Positions 39,852 through 49,020 of a stretch of DNA of 64,000 bases are shown piece after piece. Position numbers and translations under genes: made by a program. Within the stretch, counting starts at the first letter, position 1; each line of letters opens with the position of its first letter. Source of the stretch: Chloroflexota bacterium (GTDB lineage: Bacteria > Chloroflexota > UBA11872 > UBA12225 > JAJDUF01); contig JAJDUF010000016.1 of the NCBI GenBank assembly GCA_022826725.1, positions 496,001-560,000 on the forward strand, written 5' to 3'. The notes under the pieces were generated by a model. It ran no database searches. It saw only the letters and a program-made list of their open reading frames with translations, and was not told where the DNA came from.

Positions 39852-41711
39852 ATGAGAACCTACCACGCGCGAGGCTCACACTGGTCGGTGGCGGACCTGT
39901 TCGACCGGCCGGACGAGGGATCGGCCTGGAGCCAGGTGCGCTACTTCCCACGCCTGCTGCGCCTGTTCTGGGCAGTCAACCCGGTGCTGGCGACGGTGGT
40001 GGCGGTGCTCGAAATCGGGAGCGGGCTGTTCGCCGTCGCCGAGGTGCATGTGCTGCGCCAACTGATTGACACGGCGCAGGGGGTGGTGACGGGCACGGCG
40101 TCGCTCGGCATGGGACTGCTCTGGGCGAGTGCGCTCGCGGGGTTGGCCTTGGTCGGAGGGTTGTTCAGTGGGCAGTTCAGCGTGCGGCAGACGCTGGCGG
40201 GGCGGCAGCAAGAACTGCTGCGGCGAGAGATCGAAGCGCGCTGCTACCGGCAGGCGCAGACGACCCCGCTGGAAGGGCTGGAGTACGCGGCGTACTACGA
40301 CCGGCTGCAGCGCGCCACGCTGGCGATGGAACAGCACTTATATGAAACGGTGGAGGTGGCGTGGCGAGGTCTTGCGAGCCTGGTAGCGCTGGTTTCCCTG
40401 GCCATCTATCTCGGTCAGTTCCACTGGGGGCTGCCGCTGCTGCTGGTCGTCGGGACCGCGCCCGGCTTGATTACTCGGATGCGCTTCGAGCGCAAGTGGT
40501 ACGAGTTGAACAACGAGCTGACCCCGGAAACGCGGCGGCTGGGCGTGTGGATTGATCTGCTCTGGAAGCGCGACGCGGCGGCCGAGGTGCGGTTGTTCAA
40601 CCTGGGGCCGTGGCTGGTTGACGGCATCCAGCGCCTCTGGCTGCGGACGATGCGGCGACGGCTGCAGCTCTCGGCGGCCGGCGCGCGGGTGAGCATCTGG
40701 ACCGACGGGTTGAACGCGCTGGTCTACCTGGCCGCGATCACCTTCAGCGTGTGGCTGCTGATTAGCGGCAGCGCCAGCTTGGGGGCCTACGCGGCCTTCT
40801 TCTTCGCCATCCAATCCTTTCAGAGTCACTACTTCGACCTGACCCTCAGTATCCTCGGCGGGATCGAGAACAGCATGCGCTACATCCGGGACTTCTTCGA
40901 GTTCACCGACGGTCCCCGGGTAGACCTCACCGGCGGGCGGCGCCGGCCCGGCCCGGTGGCGCAAGGGATCACGTTCGAGGGCGTGTCGTTCACTTACCCG
41001 GGGAGTGACGAGCCGGCGCTGGCCGATCTCAACCTGACCATCCGGCCGGGAGAACGGCTGGCGCTGGTGGGGGAGAACGGAGCGGGCAAGTCCACGCTGG
41101 TCAAGCTGCTGATGGGGCTGTACCAGCCTACGGCGGGGCGGATTTTGGTGGACGGCGTTGAGCTGCGCGACATGGCGCCGGCCGACTGGTACCGCCGGTT
41201 TGGGACGGTCTTTCAGGACTTCCAGCGGTATCAGAGCAGTGTGCGGGACAACATCACGGTCGGGTGGGTGGACGGCGCCGGCGATGCGGCCGCCCTGCAC
41301 GCGGCGGTCGGGCGCAGTGGGGCCGACGAGGTGGCAAAGACGCTGCCGCAGGGACTGGACACGCTGCTGGGCAGGGAGTTCCATGAAGGACAGGAGCTGT
41401 CCGTGGGGCAGTGGCAGAAGCTGGCGATTGCGCGGGCCTACTTCCGCCCGGCGGAGATGCTCATTCTGGATGAGCCGGCCTCGGCGCTGGATGCCCAGGC
41501 GGAGGCGGCGGTGTACGAGCACTTCGCGCGGATGGCCGCGGAACGGACGGTGGTGTTGATCTCGCACCGGCTCGGGTCGTGCCGGATAGCGGACCGCGTG
41601 CTGGTCTTGCAGGCCGGGCAACTCATCGAGGCCGGCACGCACGGTGAGCTGATGGCGCACGGCGGCGCCTACGCCGAGCTGTACCGCCTCCAGGCGGCCT
41701 GGTATCGGTAG
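39852..41711 (+). CDS. ABC exporter half-transporter, subunit 2
   Basis: A 619-aa half-transporter with a membrane domain (residues 40-330) and ATPase. Walker A is GENGAGKSTLVKLLMG, the signature is ELSVGQWQKLAIA, Walker B is MLILDEPASALD, and SHRLGSCR carries the H-loop. The homology to subunit 1 is general, not that of a recent copy. ATG 39852 begins MRTYHARGSHWSVADLF. Substrate is unknown; the nearby XRE regulator suggests inducible expression. Confidence 0.9.
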   Translation: MRTYHARGSHWSVADLFDRPDEGSAWSQVRYFPRLLRLFWAVNPVLATVVAVLEIGSGLFAVAEVHVLRQLIDTAQGVVTGTASLGMGLLWASALAGLALVGGLFSGQFSVRQTLAGRQQELLRREIEARCYRQAQTTPLEGLEYAAYYDRLQRATLAMEQHLYETVEVAWRGLASLVALVSLAIYLGQFHWGLPLLLVVGTAPGLITRMRFERKWYELNNELTPETRRLGVWIDLLWKRDAAAEVRLFNLGPWLVDGIQRLWLRTMRRRLQLSAAGARVSIWTDGLNALVYLAAITFSVWLLISGSASLGAYAAFFFAIQSFQSHYFDLTLSILGGIENSMRYIRDFFEFTDGPRVDLTGGRRRPGPVAQGITFEGVSFTYPGSDEPALADLNLTIRPGERLALVGENGAGKSTLVKLLMGLYQPTAGRILVDGVELRDMAPADWYRRFGTVFQDFQRYQSSVRDNITVGWVDGAGDAAALHAAVGRSGADEVAKTLPQGLDTLLGREFHEGQELSVGQWQKLAIARAYFRPAEMLILDEPASALDAQAEAAVYEHFARMAAERTVVLISHRLGSCRIADRVLVLQAGQLIEAGTHGELMAHGGAYAELYRLQAAWYR

Positions 41712-41724
41712 AGGTAGGGGGATC

Positions 41725-42090
41725 AGCCCCCCTATGGTCCCCCCGCGCGGCGGGGGGACGGACGGACCTAACCCCCGGCCCCTTCCCTGCAGGGAAGGGG
41801 AGTTGGCGACGCCGTGTCCGCTATTCATTTGTGCGGCTGGATTGCGGCTTCTGCCGCAGTGACGCACATGGGGCCGGAGGGGCGCGGGAGGGGTGCTGGC
41901 GGCGGCCCGTGGCCGCGGTGGAGCAAGACCGCGGGTAGGGCGGAACCTGGATGGCAGGATGCACTTGATGGGTAGGTTGTGGGGTGGACCTAACCCCCGG
42001 CCCCTTCCCTGGCAGGGAAGGGGAGTCCGCGTAGCGACGGGCAGCGGGCCGGGGGCTGGATTGCGGCTTGCGCCGCAATGAAGAGACGGT
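41725..42090. repeat. Family D, H and E mosaic
   Basis: D (41728-41762), H (CCCCTTCCCTGCAGGGAAGG), E (GATTGCGGCTTCTGCCGCAG), then a second H and a second E copy (to 42083). This is the first part of a 1.1-kb gap (41712-42811) in which I see no convincing gene. Confidence 0.75.
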
Positions 42091-42201
42091 GTGGTGGGAA
42101 TACGAGTAAGTCAGAATGCGGGGATTGGCAGGGGTGTGGGGCAAGCCCTCCTGGCGCAACTGGGGTTGGCCGGCAGGCAGGGCGACGGTGGCAATCGCCA
42201 T

Positions 42202-42426
42202 GGCACGCAGACGGTGCTGACCCGGCGCCTCGGCCGTGGTGGCCGGGGGTACGTCAGCACCCGGTGCCCTCGGGGCGGCACGCGGACGGCCATGCTTCGC
42301 CGCGCCGGTTGACGCGGTGAAGGGTCGCTCATGACCCGGTGCCAGAAGGGCGGCACGCAGACGGTCAGTCCGCGCCGCATCGGATGACGCGGCGCGGGGT
42401 CGGTCCTGACCCGGTGCCTTTGGCTG
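42202..42426. repeat. Three tandem 75-bp degenerate repeats
   Basis: Units at 42202-42276, 42277-42351 and 42352-42426 each begin GGCACGC(A/G)GACGG and end near ACCCGGTGCC plus about 9 nt. A fragment of a further unit may follow. 75 nt equals 25 codons and all units stay open in more than one frame; on the minus strand one frame gives the periodic pattern HRV-x4-P-x-PR...RR...V-x-VP. It may be a remnant of a repetitive gene, or noncoding. Confidence 0.7.
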
Positions 42427-42589
42427 GGTGGCGATGCCACCGTCGTTGACTAGCATGATACTGCGAGTGGGTCCCTGCCGGGCGGTGCCCGGTGCTCCAG
42501 GAGGGGCTTGCAACTGCCAATCCCCGTCAGTGGGTACACATTGGCGGGGATGGGGGAAAGACAACGGCCTGGGGGGAGAGGGCAGCATT

Positions 42590-42683
42590 CCTCACCCCCT
42601 GGCCCCCTCTCCAGCATTTGGAGAGGGGGTGGAGGGTTGCCACGCGCGCGGCCTGGGGGGCGGCGGGCGGTATTCCTCACCCG
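42590..42683. repeat. Family B repeat before F copy 3
   Basis: CACCCCCTGGCCCCCTCTCC, an AGCATTTGG loop, AGAGGGGGTGG. Another B half follows F at 42741-42765. Confidence 0.7.
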
Positions 42684-42740
42684 CTGACGGGCCAAGGCCG
42701 CACGGATAGTGCCGGGTGTGGTGCGCCTTTGGCCGGTCAC
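42684..42740 (+). repeat. Family F repeat, intergenic copy 3 (57 nt)
   Basis: GGCCAAGGCCGCAC and GTGCGCCTTTGGCC pair around GGATAGTGCCGGGT. Same length as the other copies; it is set between two halves of family B, as if inserted in a B element. Confidence 0.9.
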
Positions 42741-42811
42741 CTCTCCAACATTTGGAGAGGGGGTGTATTGTAGCTGTTGTTCCCGTTTCCGGTGCGACCG
42801 AGGAGCGAGTG

Positions 42812-45619
42812 ATGGGTGAGATGACGCTGACGGAGTTTGTGGAGAAGTGGCGGGCGTCGCGGCGGACGGAGCGGGCGGCGGCGCAGGAGCACTTCATTGA
42901 TCTGTGCCGGCTGCTGGGGGAGCAGACGCCGAATGAGGCGGACCCCAGCGGTGAGGACTACGCCTTCGAGAAGGGTGCTACCAAGTCCACGGGCGGCCAG
43001 GGCTGGGCGGACGTGTGGAAGCGGCGGCGGTTCGCCTGGGAATACAAGGGTCCGCACGCCAACCTGGGAGCGGCCTTCAAACAGCTGTCCCAATACCGCG
43101 AGGGCCTGGACAACCCGCCGCTGCTGGTGGTCTGTGACCTTGACCGATTCGAGGTGCATACGAACTTCACGGACACGGCCAAGCGGGTCTACAAGTTCGA
43201 TTTGGCCGATCTTTCGGCAGGTGTGGCGACCACGGCGAGCGTCTTGCCGCCCCTGGACGTGCTGCGGGCGGTGTTCACCGAGCCAGAGCGGCTGCGTCCA
43301 GAGTGGACGCCCGAATACGTCACCGAGCAAGCGGCGGCCGAGTTTGCGACGCTGGCCGAGAGCTTGCGGCAGCGGGGCGTGGACCCGGAGCGGGCCGCTC
43401 ATTTCCTGATGCGACTGCTGTTCTGCCTGTTCGCGGAGGACATTAACCTGCTGCCGCGACGACTGTTCACGCGGCTGGTGGAGCAGACTAAGCGGCGGCC
43501 GGTGGTGTTCCGGGAGCTGCTGCGGGAACTGTTCGCCAAGATGCGGGCGGGCGGCTTTTTCGGGATTGATGAGATTGCGTATTTCAATGGCGGCCTGTTT
43601 GCGGATGACACGACATTGGAGCTGACGAGGGCGGACCTGGCAGTGTTGGAGCGGGCGGCGCGGCTGGATTGGGCGAGTGTGGAACCGGCGATTTTCGGGA
43701 CGCTGTTCGAGCGCAGCTTGGACCCGGACAAGCGGTCACAACTGGGGGCGCACTACACCAGCCGGGAGGACATCCAGCTGATCGTCGAGCCGGTGCTGAT
43801 CGCGCCGCTGCAGCGGCGGTGGGCGGCGGTGCAGGAGCAGGCGAAGGAGCTGATTGCGCGGCGGGACGCGGTGAGCGGTGGCGCGCGAACCATCCGGGAG
43901 CGGGAGCTGGAGCGGCTGCTGCAGAACTTCGCGGGTGAGATCGCGGCCATCCGTGTCCTTGACCCGGCGTGCGGCAGCGGCAACTTCCTGTACGTGGCGT
44001 TGAAGCGGCTACTGGACCTGGAGAAAGAGGTGAGCCTGTTCGCGGCGCGGCACGCGCGGTCGGGACTGCTGCCGCGGGTACAGCCGGGGCAGCTGTACGG
44101 GATCGAGGTGAACACCTACGCGCACGAACTGGCGTCGGTGGTGGTGTGGATCGGGTACATCCAGTGGCTGCACGAGAACGGGTTCGGTATTCCCGACAAG
44201 CCGATTCTGAAGCCGTTGGACAACATCCGGCGCACGGACGCCGTGCTCGCTGCCGATGAAGAGGGGCGGCCGGTGGAACCGGCGTGGCCGGCGGCGGACA
44301 TTATCATCGGCAATCCGCCCTTCCTGGGGGGCAAGCGGCTGCGGGCGGAACTGGGCGACGACTACGTTGACCGGCTGTTCGGATTGTATGACGGGCGGGT
44401 ACCGCGGGAAGCGGACCTGGTGACGTACTGGTTCGAGCGGGCGCGGGCGCTGATCGCCGACGGGCGGGTGCAGCGGGCCGGGCTGCTGGCGACGCAGGCG
44501 ATCCGGGGCGGGGCCAACCGGCGGGTGCTGGAGCGGATCAAGGGGACGGGCGACATCTTCATGGCGTGGAGCGACCGGGCGTGGGTGCTGGACGGGGCGG
44601 CGGTGCGGGTCTCGATGGTGGGTTTCGATGGCGGGGCCGAGGAGTCGCGGACGCTGGACGGCGCGGCGGTCGAGACGGTCAACGCCAACTTGACGAGCGC
44701 CCTGGACCTGACTCGGGCACAGCGGCTCGAAGAAACCGTTGGCATCTGCTACCAAGGCCCGGTGAAGGTTGGAGCGTTCGACATAGATGCAGAGGCAGCA
44801 GCACGGCTTCTTACAGCGCCGAATCCTCACGGACGAGACAGTTCAGAGGTGGTACGTCCTTTTCTGAATGCATCGGATATCACTCGTCGGTCAAGAAACA
44901 TGCACATCATTGATTTCGGTACCATGTCTCTGGAAGAGGCCTCCCTATTCGAGCATCCCTTCGAGTACGTTCGTCGCTATGTGAAGCCGGAACGTGACAA
45001 GAACAGGCGCGCTCGTCGGAGAGAGTTCTGGTGGCAACATGGCGAGACCGTACCAGGTTTACGTGATGCAATTGCGTCGCTGGAACGCTACATTGCCACA
45101 CCGCGAGTAGCAAAGCATCGTCTGTTCGTGTGGGTGACAGCGAGGACTCTGCCCGATAGCCGGCTCTATATGTTCGCTCGCGAGGATGATTACTTCTTCG
45201 GCGTGCTGCACTCGCGGGTGCATGAGGTGTGGGTCTTGGCTACATCGTCCAGACATGGAGACGGCAGCGGAGGTGGCCGGCCGACCTACAACAATACGAC
45301 CTGCTTCGAGACGTTCCCGCTGCCGTGGCCGCCGGGGCAGGAGCCGGCAGACGATCCGCGCGTGGCGGCGATTGCCGCGGCGGCGCGGGAACTGGTGGGG
45401 CTGCGGGAGGGCTGGCTCAATCCGGAGGGTGCGTCGGAGCGGGAGCTGAAGCGGCTCACGCTGACGAACCTGTACAACGCGCGTCCGACGTGGCTGGACC
45501 TGGCGCACCAGCGGCTGGACGCGGCGGTGCTGGCGGCCTACGGGTGGCCGGCGGATTTGGGCGGCGAGGCGCTGTTGGCGCGGCTGCTGGCGCTGAACTT
45601 GGCGCGGGGTGGGGAGTAG
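42812..45619 (+). CDS. MmeI-like (type IIL/IIG) restriction-modification enzyme
   Basis: A 935-aa fusion of nuclease, methyltransferase and recognition domain. The nuclease motif is D67-x9-E77-x-K79 (WADVWKRRRFAWEYK), the spacing known from MmeI. The methyltransferase has motif I DPACGSGNFLY (from residue 384) and motif IV GNPPF (501-504), an adenine N6 type. Roughly residues 637-825 (44720-45285) are the target-recognition region and are visibly richer in A/T than the rest. AGGAG upstream supports ATG 42812. MmeI-type enzymes methylate one strand for self-protection, so no separate methyltransferase is needed. Confidence 0.88.
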   Translation: MGEMTLTEFVEKWRASRRTERAAAQEHFIDLCRLLGEQTPNEADPSGEDYAFEKGATKSTGGQGWADVWKRRRFAWEYKGPHANLGAAFKQLSQYREGLDNPPLLVVCDLDRFEVHTNFTDTAKRVYKFDLADLSAGVATTASVLPPLDVLRAVFTEPERLRPEWTPEYVTEQAAAEFATLAESLRQRGVDPERAAHFLMRLLFCLFAEDINLLPRRLFTRLVEQTKRRPVVFRELLRELFAKMRAGGFFGIDEIAYFNGGLFADDTTLELTRADLAVLERAARLDWASVEPAIFGTLFERSLDPDKRSQLGAHYTSREDIQLIVEPVLIAPLQRRWAAVQEQAKELIARRDAVSGGARTIRERELERLLQNFAGEIAAIRVLDPACGSGNFLYVALKRLLDLEKEVSLFAARHARSGLLPRVQPGQLYGIEVNTYAHELASVVVWIGYIQWLHENGFGIPDKPILKPLDNIRRTDAVLAADEEGRPVEPAWPAADIIIGNPPFLGGKRLRAELGDDYVDRLFGLYDGRVPREADLVTYWFERARALIADGRVQRAGLLATQAIRGGANRRVLERIKGTGDIFMAWSDRAWVLDGAAVRVSMVGFDGGAEESRTLDGAAVETVNANLTSALDLTRAQRLEETVGICYQGPVKVGAFDIDAEAAARLLTAPNPHGRDSSEVVRPFLNASDITRRSRNMHIIDFGTMSLEEASLFEHPFEYVRRYVKPERDKNRRARRREFWWQHGETVPGLRDAIASLERYIATPRVAKHRLFVWVTARTLPDSRLYMFAREDDYFFGVLHSRVHEVWVLATSSRHGDGSGGGRPTYNNTTCFETFPLPWPPGQEPADDPRVAAIAAAARELVGLREGWLNPEGASERELKRLTLTNLYNARPTWLDLAHQRLDAAVLAAYGWPADLGGEALLARLLALNLARGGE

Positions 45620-45624
45620 CTGTC

Positions 45625-45705
45625 AGCGATCAGCTTTCAGCAGTCAGCCGGGGGCGTGGGGCGGCCCTCACCCCAGCCCTCTCCCGCGGGGAGAGGGGAT
45701 GGAAA
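45625..45705. repeat. Family I and B repeats
   Basis: TCAGCGATCAGCTTTCAGC words of family I, then CCTCACCCCAGCCCTCTCCC and GGGGAGAGGGG. Confidence 0.6.
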
Positions 45706-45711
45706 GCAGAC

Positions 45712-45912
45712 CTACTGTCGGCGCTGATGCTCCTCGCTGACGCTCACCGCGACTACGCCTGGCCCACCATAGGGAGGCGGAAGGTCGTACTCCTTCCGCC
45801 GACCTTGCTCCTGACGCAATCGCTGGACCGTCTCCAGCATCTCATCCAGCTTTTTGCGGTCAATCTGTGGGTTTTGGGCGAGCACTTTTTCTTTGTCCAT
45901 AGTTGCAGGCAT
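45712..45912 (-). CDS. Small hypothetical protein
   Basis: A 66-aa protein, MPATMDKEKVLAQNPQIDRK at the start, then a helical KKLDEMLETVQRLRQEQGR and a Pro/Gly-rich end (YDLPPPYGGPGVV). ATG 45912 has GAGGTG 5 nt upstream. A strong promoter on the same strand at 45950-45978 supports it as a real gene. Its helix-plus-PPxG layout resembles unnamed small proteins seen in other bacteria. Function is unknown. Confidence 0.6.
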   Translation of the reverse strand: MPATMDKEKVLAQNPQIDRKKLDEMLETVQRLRQEQGRRKEYDLPPPYGGPGVVAVSVSEEHQRRQ

Positions 45913-45940
45913 GGCGCCACCTCGGTCAAGATCCAAACGT

Positions 45941-45978
45941 TAATGCCCAATAGTATCATGGGATAGGCATTAGTTCAA
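45941..45978 (-). promoter_or_regulatory. Sigma-70 promoter with an inverted repeat, for the small gene
   Basis: On the minus strand TTGAAC (45978-45973) and TACTAT (45955-45950) are 17 nt apart. TAATGCC (45941-45947) and GGCATTA (45966-45972) form a perfect 7-bp inverted repeat that brackets the -10, a likely operator. Confidence 0.65.
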
Positions 45979-46012
45979 AAAATCAGCGGCGACGGGAAGT
46001 GAGGCAAGCAAA

Positions 46013-47110
46013 GTGAAAGCTAAGGTGGCACGGATCATCGGCATAGTTGTGGCGGCCACTCTCATCCTTATTGCCATGGCTCTTGCAGTTCTTGTTCCCT
46101 GGTACCAGGCTGCCCACATAGCGGACGACGCTATGCGCCTAGAACGGGAGGACAACGCCCGCCGCACGATCTTGCAGGCCATCGGAGGCCTTGTAGTTCT
46201 GGCTGGCGTCTGCATCGCCTGGCGGCGCCTAGAGGTAGTCCAAGAAGAGCTAAGGGTCGCCCGTGAAGGGCAAGTGATGGAGCGCTTTAGCCGGGCCATA
46301 GAGCAGTTGGGGAACAAGGAAAGCCTTGATGTACGGGTGGGAGCGATTTACGCTCTGGAACGCATTGCACGGGACTCGCGCGAGGATCATGGGCCGATTA
46401 TGGAAATCCTCACGGCATACGTGCGCGAGCGTGCCCCTTCGCCTGAAGATGAACAGCAGGCAGACGACGCGCCGGTCTTCGGGCCGCCATCCCCAATGGA
46501 AGAAATCCAGGCCGTGACCGACATCATAAGGGAGCGTGTGCCGGACATAGAAACCGATATTCAGGCTGCGCTCACTGTCATCGGACGGCGTAAGACTGAC
46601 TACGATCCGGCGGGACAGAGGATCAACCTAATTAAAACGGGCCTACGCGGAGTTGACCTCACTGACGCCAAACTGCAGAAGGCGATCCTCGCTGGATCCA
46701 ACCTGAAGCGGGCAGACCTCAAGGGGGCCGAGTTGCAGGACGCGAACCTAAGGATGGCCGTCCTGCACGTGGCAGACCTGAGGAGGGCGCATTTCCAGGG
46801 AGCAGACCTCCTGTTTGCTCACTTGGAGGCAACACGCCTTGATGACGCCGAATTGCGAGGGGCAAAACTTGACGATGCCAGACTGCATAAGGCTGTCCTC
46901 GTTGGGGCCGACTTGCGGGGAACGGACCTCAGCAACGCAGTGGGGCTTACCTCTAAGCAGATCAGGGAGGCCAAGGGAGACAGGCATACCAAGCTGCCGC
47001 CGGGTGTAGAGCGCCCGGACCACTGGACTGATTTCGGAGCGATGATCTGGGGTCTTTTTTGCCGAATGATGCGGGCTATGGGGCCTAGATTCCAGCGCAC
47101 GCGGGAATGA
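46013..47110 (+). CDS. Membrane-anchored pentapeptide-repeat protein
   Basis: A 365-aa protein with two N-terminal membrane segments (about 8-30 and 50-68), then a helical ERFSRAIEQLGNKESLDVRV and GAIYALERIARDSREDH segment found before many pentapeptide domains, and about 20 A(D/N)Lxx repeats (residues 215-315, for example ADLKGAELQDANLRMAVL). The repeats form a right-handed quadrilateral helix. Base composition is lower in GC than the neighbours, suggesting transfer. The last residues (PRFQRTRE) and the stop come from a family A repeat. The GTG start at 46013 is the best available. Confidence 0.8.
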   Translation: MKAKVARIIGIVVAATLILIAMALAVLVPWYQAAHIADDAMRLEREDNARRTILQAIGGLVVLAGVCIAWRRLEVVQEELRVAREGQVMERFSRAIEQLGNKESLDVRVGAIYALERIARDSREDHGPIMEILTAYVRERAPSPEDEQQADDAPVFGPPSPMEEIQAVTDIIRERVPDIETDIQAALTVIGRRKTDYDPAGQRINLIKTGLRGVDLTDAKLQKAILAGSNLKRADLKGAELQDANLRMAVLHVADLRRAHFQGADLLFAHLEATRLDDAELRGAKLDDARLHKAVLVGADLRGTDLSNAVGLTSKQIREAKGDRHTKLPPGVERPDHWTDFGAMIWGLFCRMMRAMGPRFQRTRE

Positions 47111-47230
47111 CGAGTTCGCGGTCGGAGGGGGTAGGCGGCGTACACGGATGGCCCCCTATGGCCCCCCCGCACTGCGGGGGGACGGGCCGTCGCTACCTCT
47201 GGCTGGATTGCGGCCTGCGCCGCAATGACG
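47088..47230. repeat. Family A, D and E mosaic, overlapping the 3' end of the pentapeptide gene
   Basis: A diverged A hairpin (GATTCCAGCGCACGCGGGAAT) ends the gene; D (CCCCTATGGCCCCCCCGCAC, TGCGGGGGGACGG) and E (GATTGCGGCCTGCGCCGCAA) follow before the amidase gene. Confidence 0.8.
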
Positions 47231-47294
47231 GGTGGGTCGCGGCGGGGGCGGGGATGTGCGAGGATGGGGGGAGTTCAGCGGAGGGGGAATAGCG

Positions 47295-48722
47295 ATGTCT
47301 GATGCGATGCTCTTTTATATGCCTGCTACGGAACTGGCGGAACGTATCCGGCGGCGGGAGCTGTCGCCGGTGGCGGTGGTGCGCGCGTTCTTGGAGCGGA
47401 TTGCGGCCATTGACGGCGAGCTGGGGGCGTACTGCACCGTGACGGCGGAGCAGGCGCTCGATGAGGCGCGGGCCGCCGAGGCGGCGCTGGTAGCGGGGGA
47501 GTCGACCGGGCCGCTGCATGGGGTGCCGGTCTCGATCAAGGACCTGGTCTATACGCGAGGGGTGCGGACGACGCGCGGCTCGGCGATCTATGCCGACTTG
47601 GTTCCGGATGAGGACGCGCCGGTGGTGGAGCGGCTGCGGGCGGCCGGGGCGATCTCGCTGGGGAAGACGAATACGCCGGAGTTCGGCTGGAAGGGACTGA
47701 CGGACAACCGGCTGTTCCCGCCGACGCGCAATCCGTGGGACGGGACGCGGACGGCCGGGGGATCGAGCGGGGGTGCGGCGGCGGCCGTGGCGGCCGGGCT
47801 GGGGCCAATCGGGATCGGCAGCGACGGGGGCGGGTCGGTGCGGATACCCGGCTCGTTCTGCGGGGTGGTCGGGCTGAAGCCGTCGTTCGGGCGTATCCCG
47901 TACTATCCGGCGAGCGCGGCGGAAACGATGTCGCACATGGGGCCGCTGACGCGCACGGTGGCCGACACGGCGCTGGCGCTGGACGTGCTGGCCGGCCCGG
48001 ACGCGCGCGACCGGCTGACGTTGCCGGCGCCGCACGTGCCGGAGGGGAGCTATCTGGCCGTGGCCGAGGCGGGCGCGCGTGAGGGGCTGGCGGGGCTGCG
48101 GGTGGGCTGGAGCCTGACGCTGGGCTACGCCGTCGTGGATGATGAGGTCGCGGCGCTGACGAGCGCGGGGGTCGAGCGGCTGGCGGCGGCCGGCGGGCGC
48201 GTCTCGACGCTCGATCTGGACTGGACCGACCCGGAGGAGCCGTGGTGGGCGCTCTTCTTCGGGGGGATCGGGGCGGCGCTGGCGGACTATCTGCCCGAAT
48301 GGCGGGAGCAAATGGACCCGGGGCTGGTGGAGATCGTGGAGCGGGCCAAGGGGTTGACGGCGTTCGACTATACGCGGGCCGGCTTTCAGCGAGTGGAGTT
48401 CTGGCATCAGGTACGACGCTGTTTTGAGGACGTAGACATCCTGGCGACGCCGACGCTGGCGGTGCCGGCGCTGCCGCTGACCGGCGAACTGCCGACGCTG
48501 GGGCCGTCGGAGCGGGGGCACCTGCCGTCGTGGTCGCCGTTTTCGTATCCGTTCAATCTGACGGGGCAGCCGGCGATTACGGTGCCGTGTGGCTGGACGG
48601 CGGGGGGCCTGCCGGTGGGGCTGCAACTGGTGGGCCGGCGCTACGACGACGCGACGGTGCTGCGGGCGGCGGCGGCGTTCGAGGCGGTGGCGCCATGGGC
48701 GGACCGGCGGCCGATTGCGTAG
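47295..48722 (+). CDS. Amidase (amidase-signature family)
   Basis: A 475-aa amidase with the Ser-cisSer-Lys triad: Lys in [12 protein letters not shown], cis-Ser in [19 protein letters not shown], and Ser within [20 protein letters not shown]. It begins with [20 protein letters not shown], as in GatA-like and aryl-amidase relatives. No gatB or gatC is adjacent, so it is more likely a catabolic or aryl amidase than a tRNA amidotransferase subunit. GGAGGGGG upstream supports ATG 47295. Confidence 0.9.
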   Translation: MSDAMLFYMPATELAERIRRRELSPVAVVRAFLERIAAIDGELGAYCTVTAEQALDEARAAEAALVAGESTGPLHGVPVSIKDLVYTRGVRTTRGSAIYADLVPDEDAPVVERLRAAGAISLGKTNTPEFGWKGLTDNRLFPPTRNPWDGTRTAGGSSGGAAAAVAAGLGPIGIGSDGGGSVRIPGSFCGVVGLKPSFGRIPYYPASAAETMSHMGPLTRTVADTALALDVLAGPDARDRLTLPAPHVPEGSYLAVAEAGAREGLAGLRVGWSLTLGYAVVDDEVAALTSAGVERLAAAGGRVSTLDLDWTDPEEPWWALFFGGIGAALADYLPEWREQMDPGLVEIVERAKGLTAFDYTRAGFQRVEFWHQVRRCFEDVDILATPTLAVPALPLTGELPTLGPSERGHLPSWSPFSYPFNLTGQPAITVPCGWTAGGLPVGLQLVGRRYDDATVLRAAAAFEAVAPWADRRPIA

Positions 48723-48735
48723 GGTGGGGGTGAGT

Positions 48736-48930
48736 CGGACCTAACCCCCGGCCCCTTCCCTGCAGGGAAGGGGAGTCCGAGCGACGACTGGCGGCTATGC
48801 ATGGTCCTGGATTGCGGCTTGCGCCGCATTGTCGGGGTCCGGGTAGCGGTATGTTCCCCCGCGGTTCAGGTGGACGGGCGCAACATGTTGCGCCCCTAAG
48901 GCTGGGCGGCTCGTACCTACCTTTACCAGG
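48736..48930. repeat. Family H, E and C mosaic
   Basis: H (CCCCTTCCCTGCAGGGAAGG), E (GATTGCGGCTTGCGCCGCAT), and C (palindrome GGGCGCAACATGTTGCGCCC at 48876-48895). No gene is visible in 48723-49020. Confidence 0.75.
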
Positions 48931-49020
48931 TGTCGGCAGCGGTCGGAGGGGGCTGGTGCGCGGGGCGGGGTAGCGTGCTACAGTGCAGCGAGCGGTGTCG
49001 GTTGGCGCTCAGGGGAGACG

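Noticed and set aside
41821-42588. 255-codon open frame on the minus strand across the 75-bp repeats
   Set aside because: Its ends are translations of intergenic repeats (families B, H and E) and the middle is the tandem array. No ribosome site and no family; not called as a gene, though the array itself is reported.
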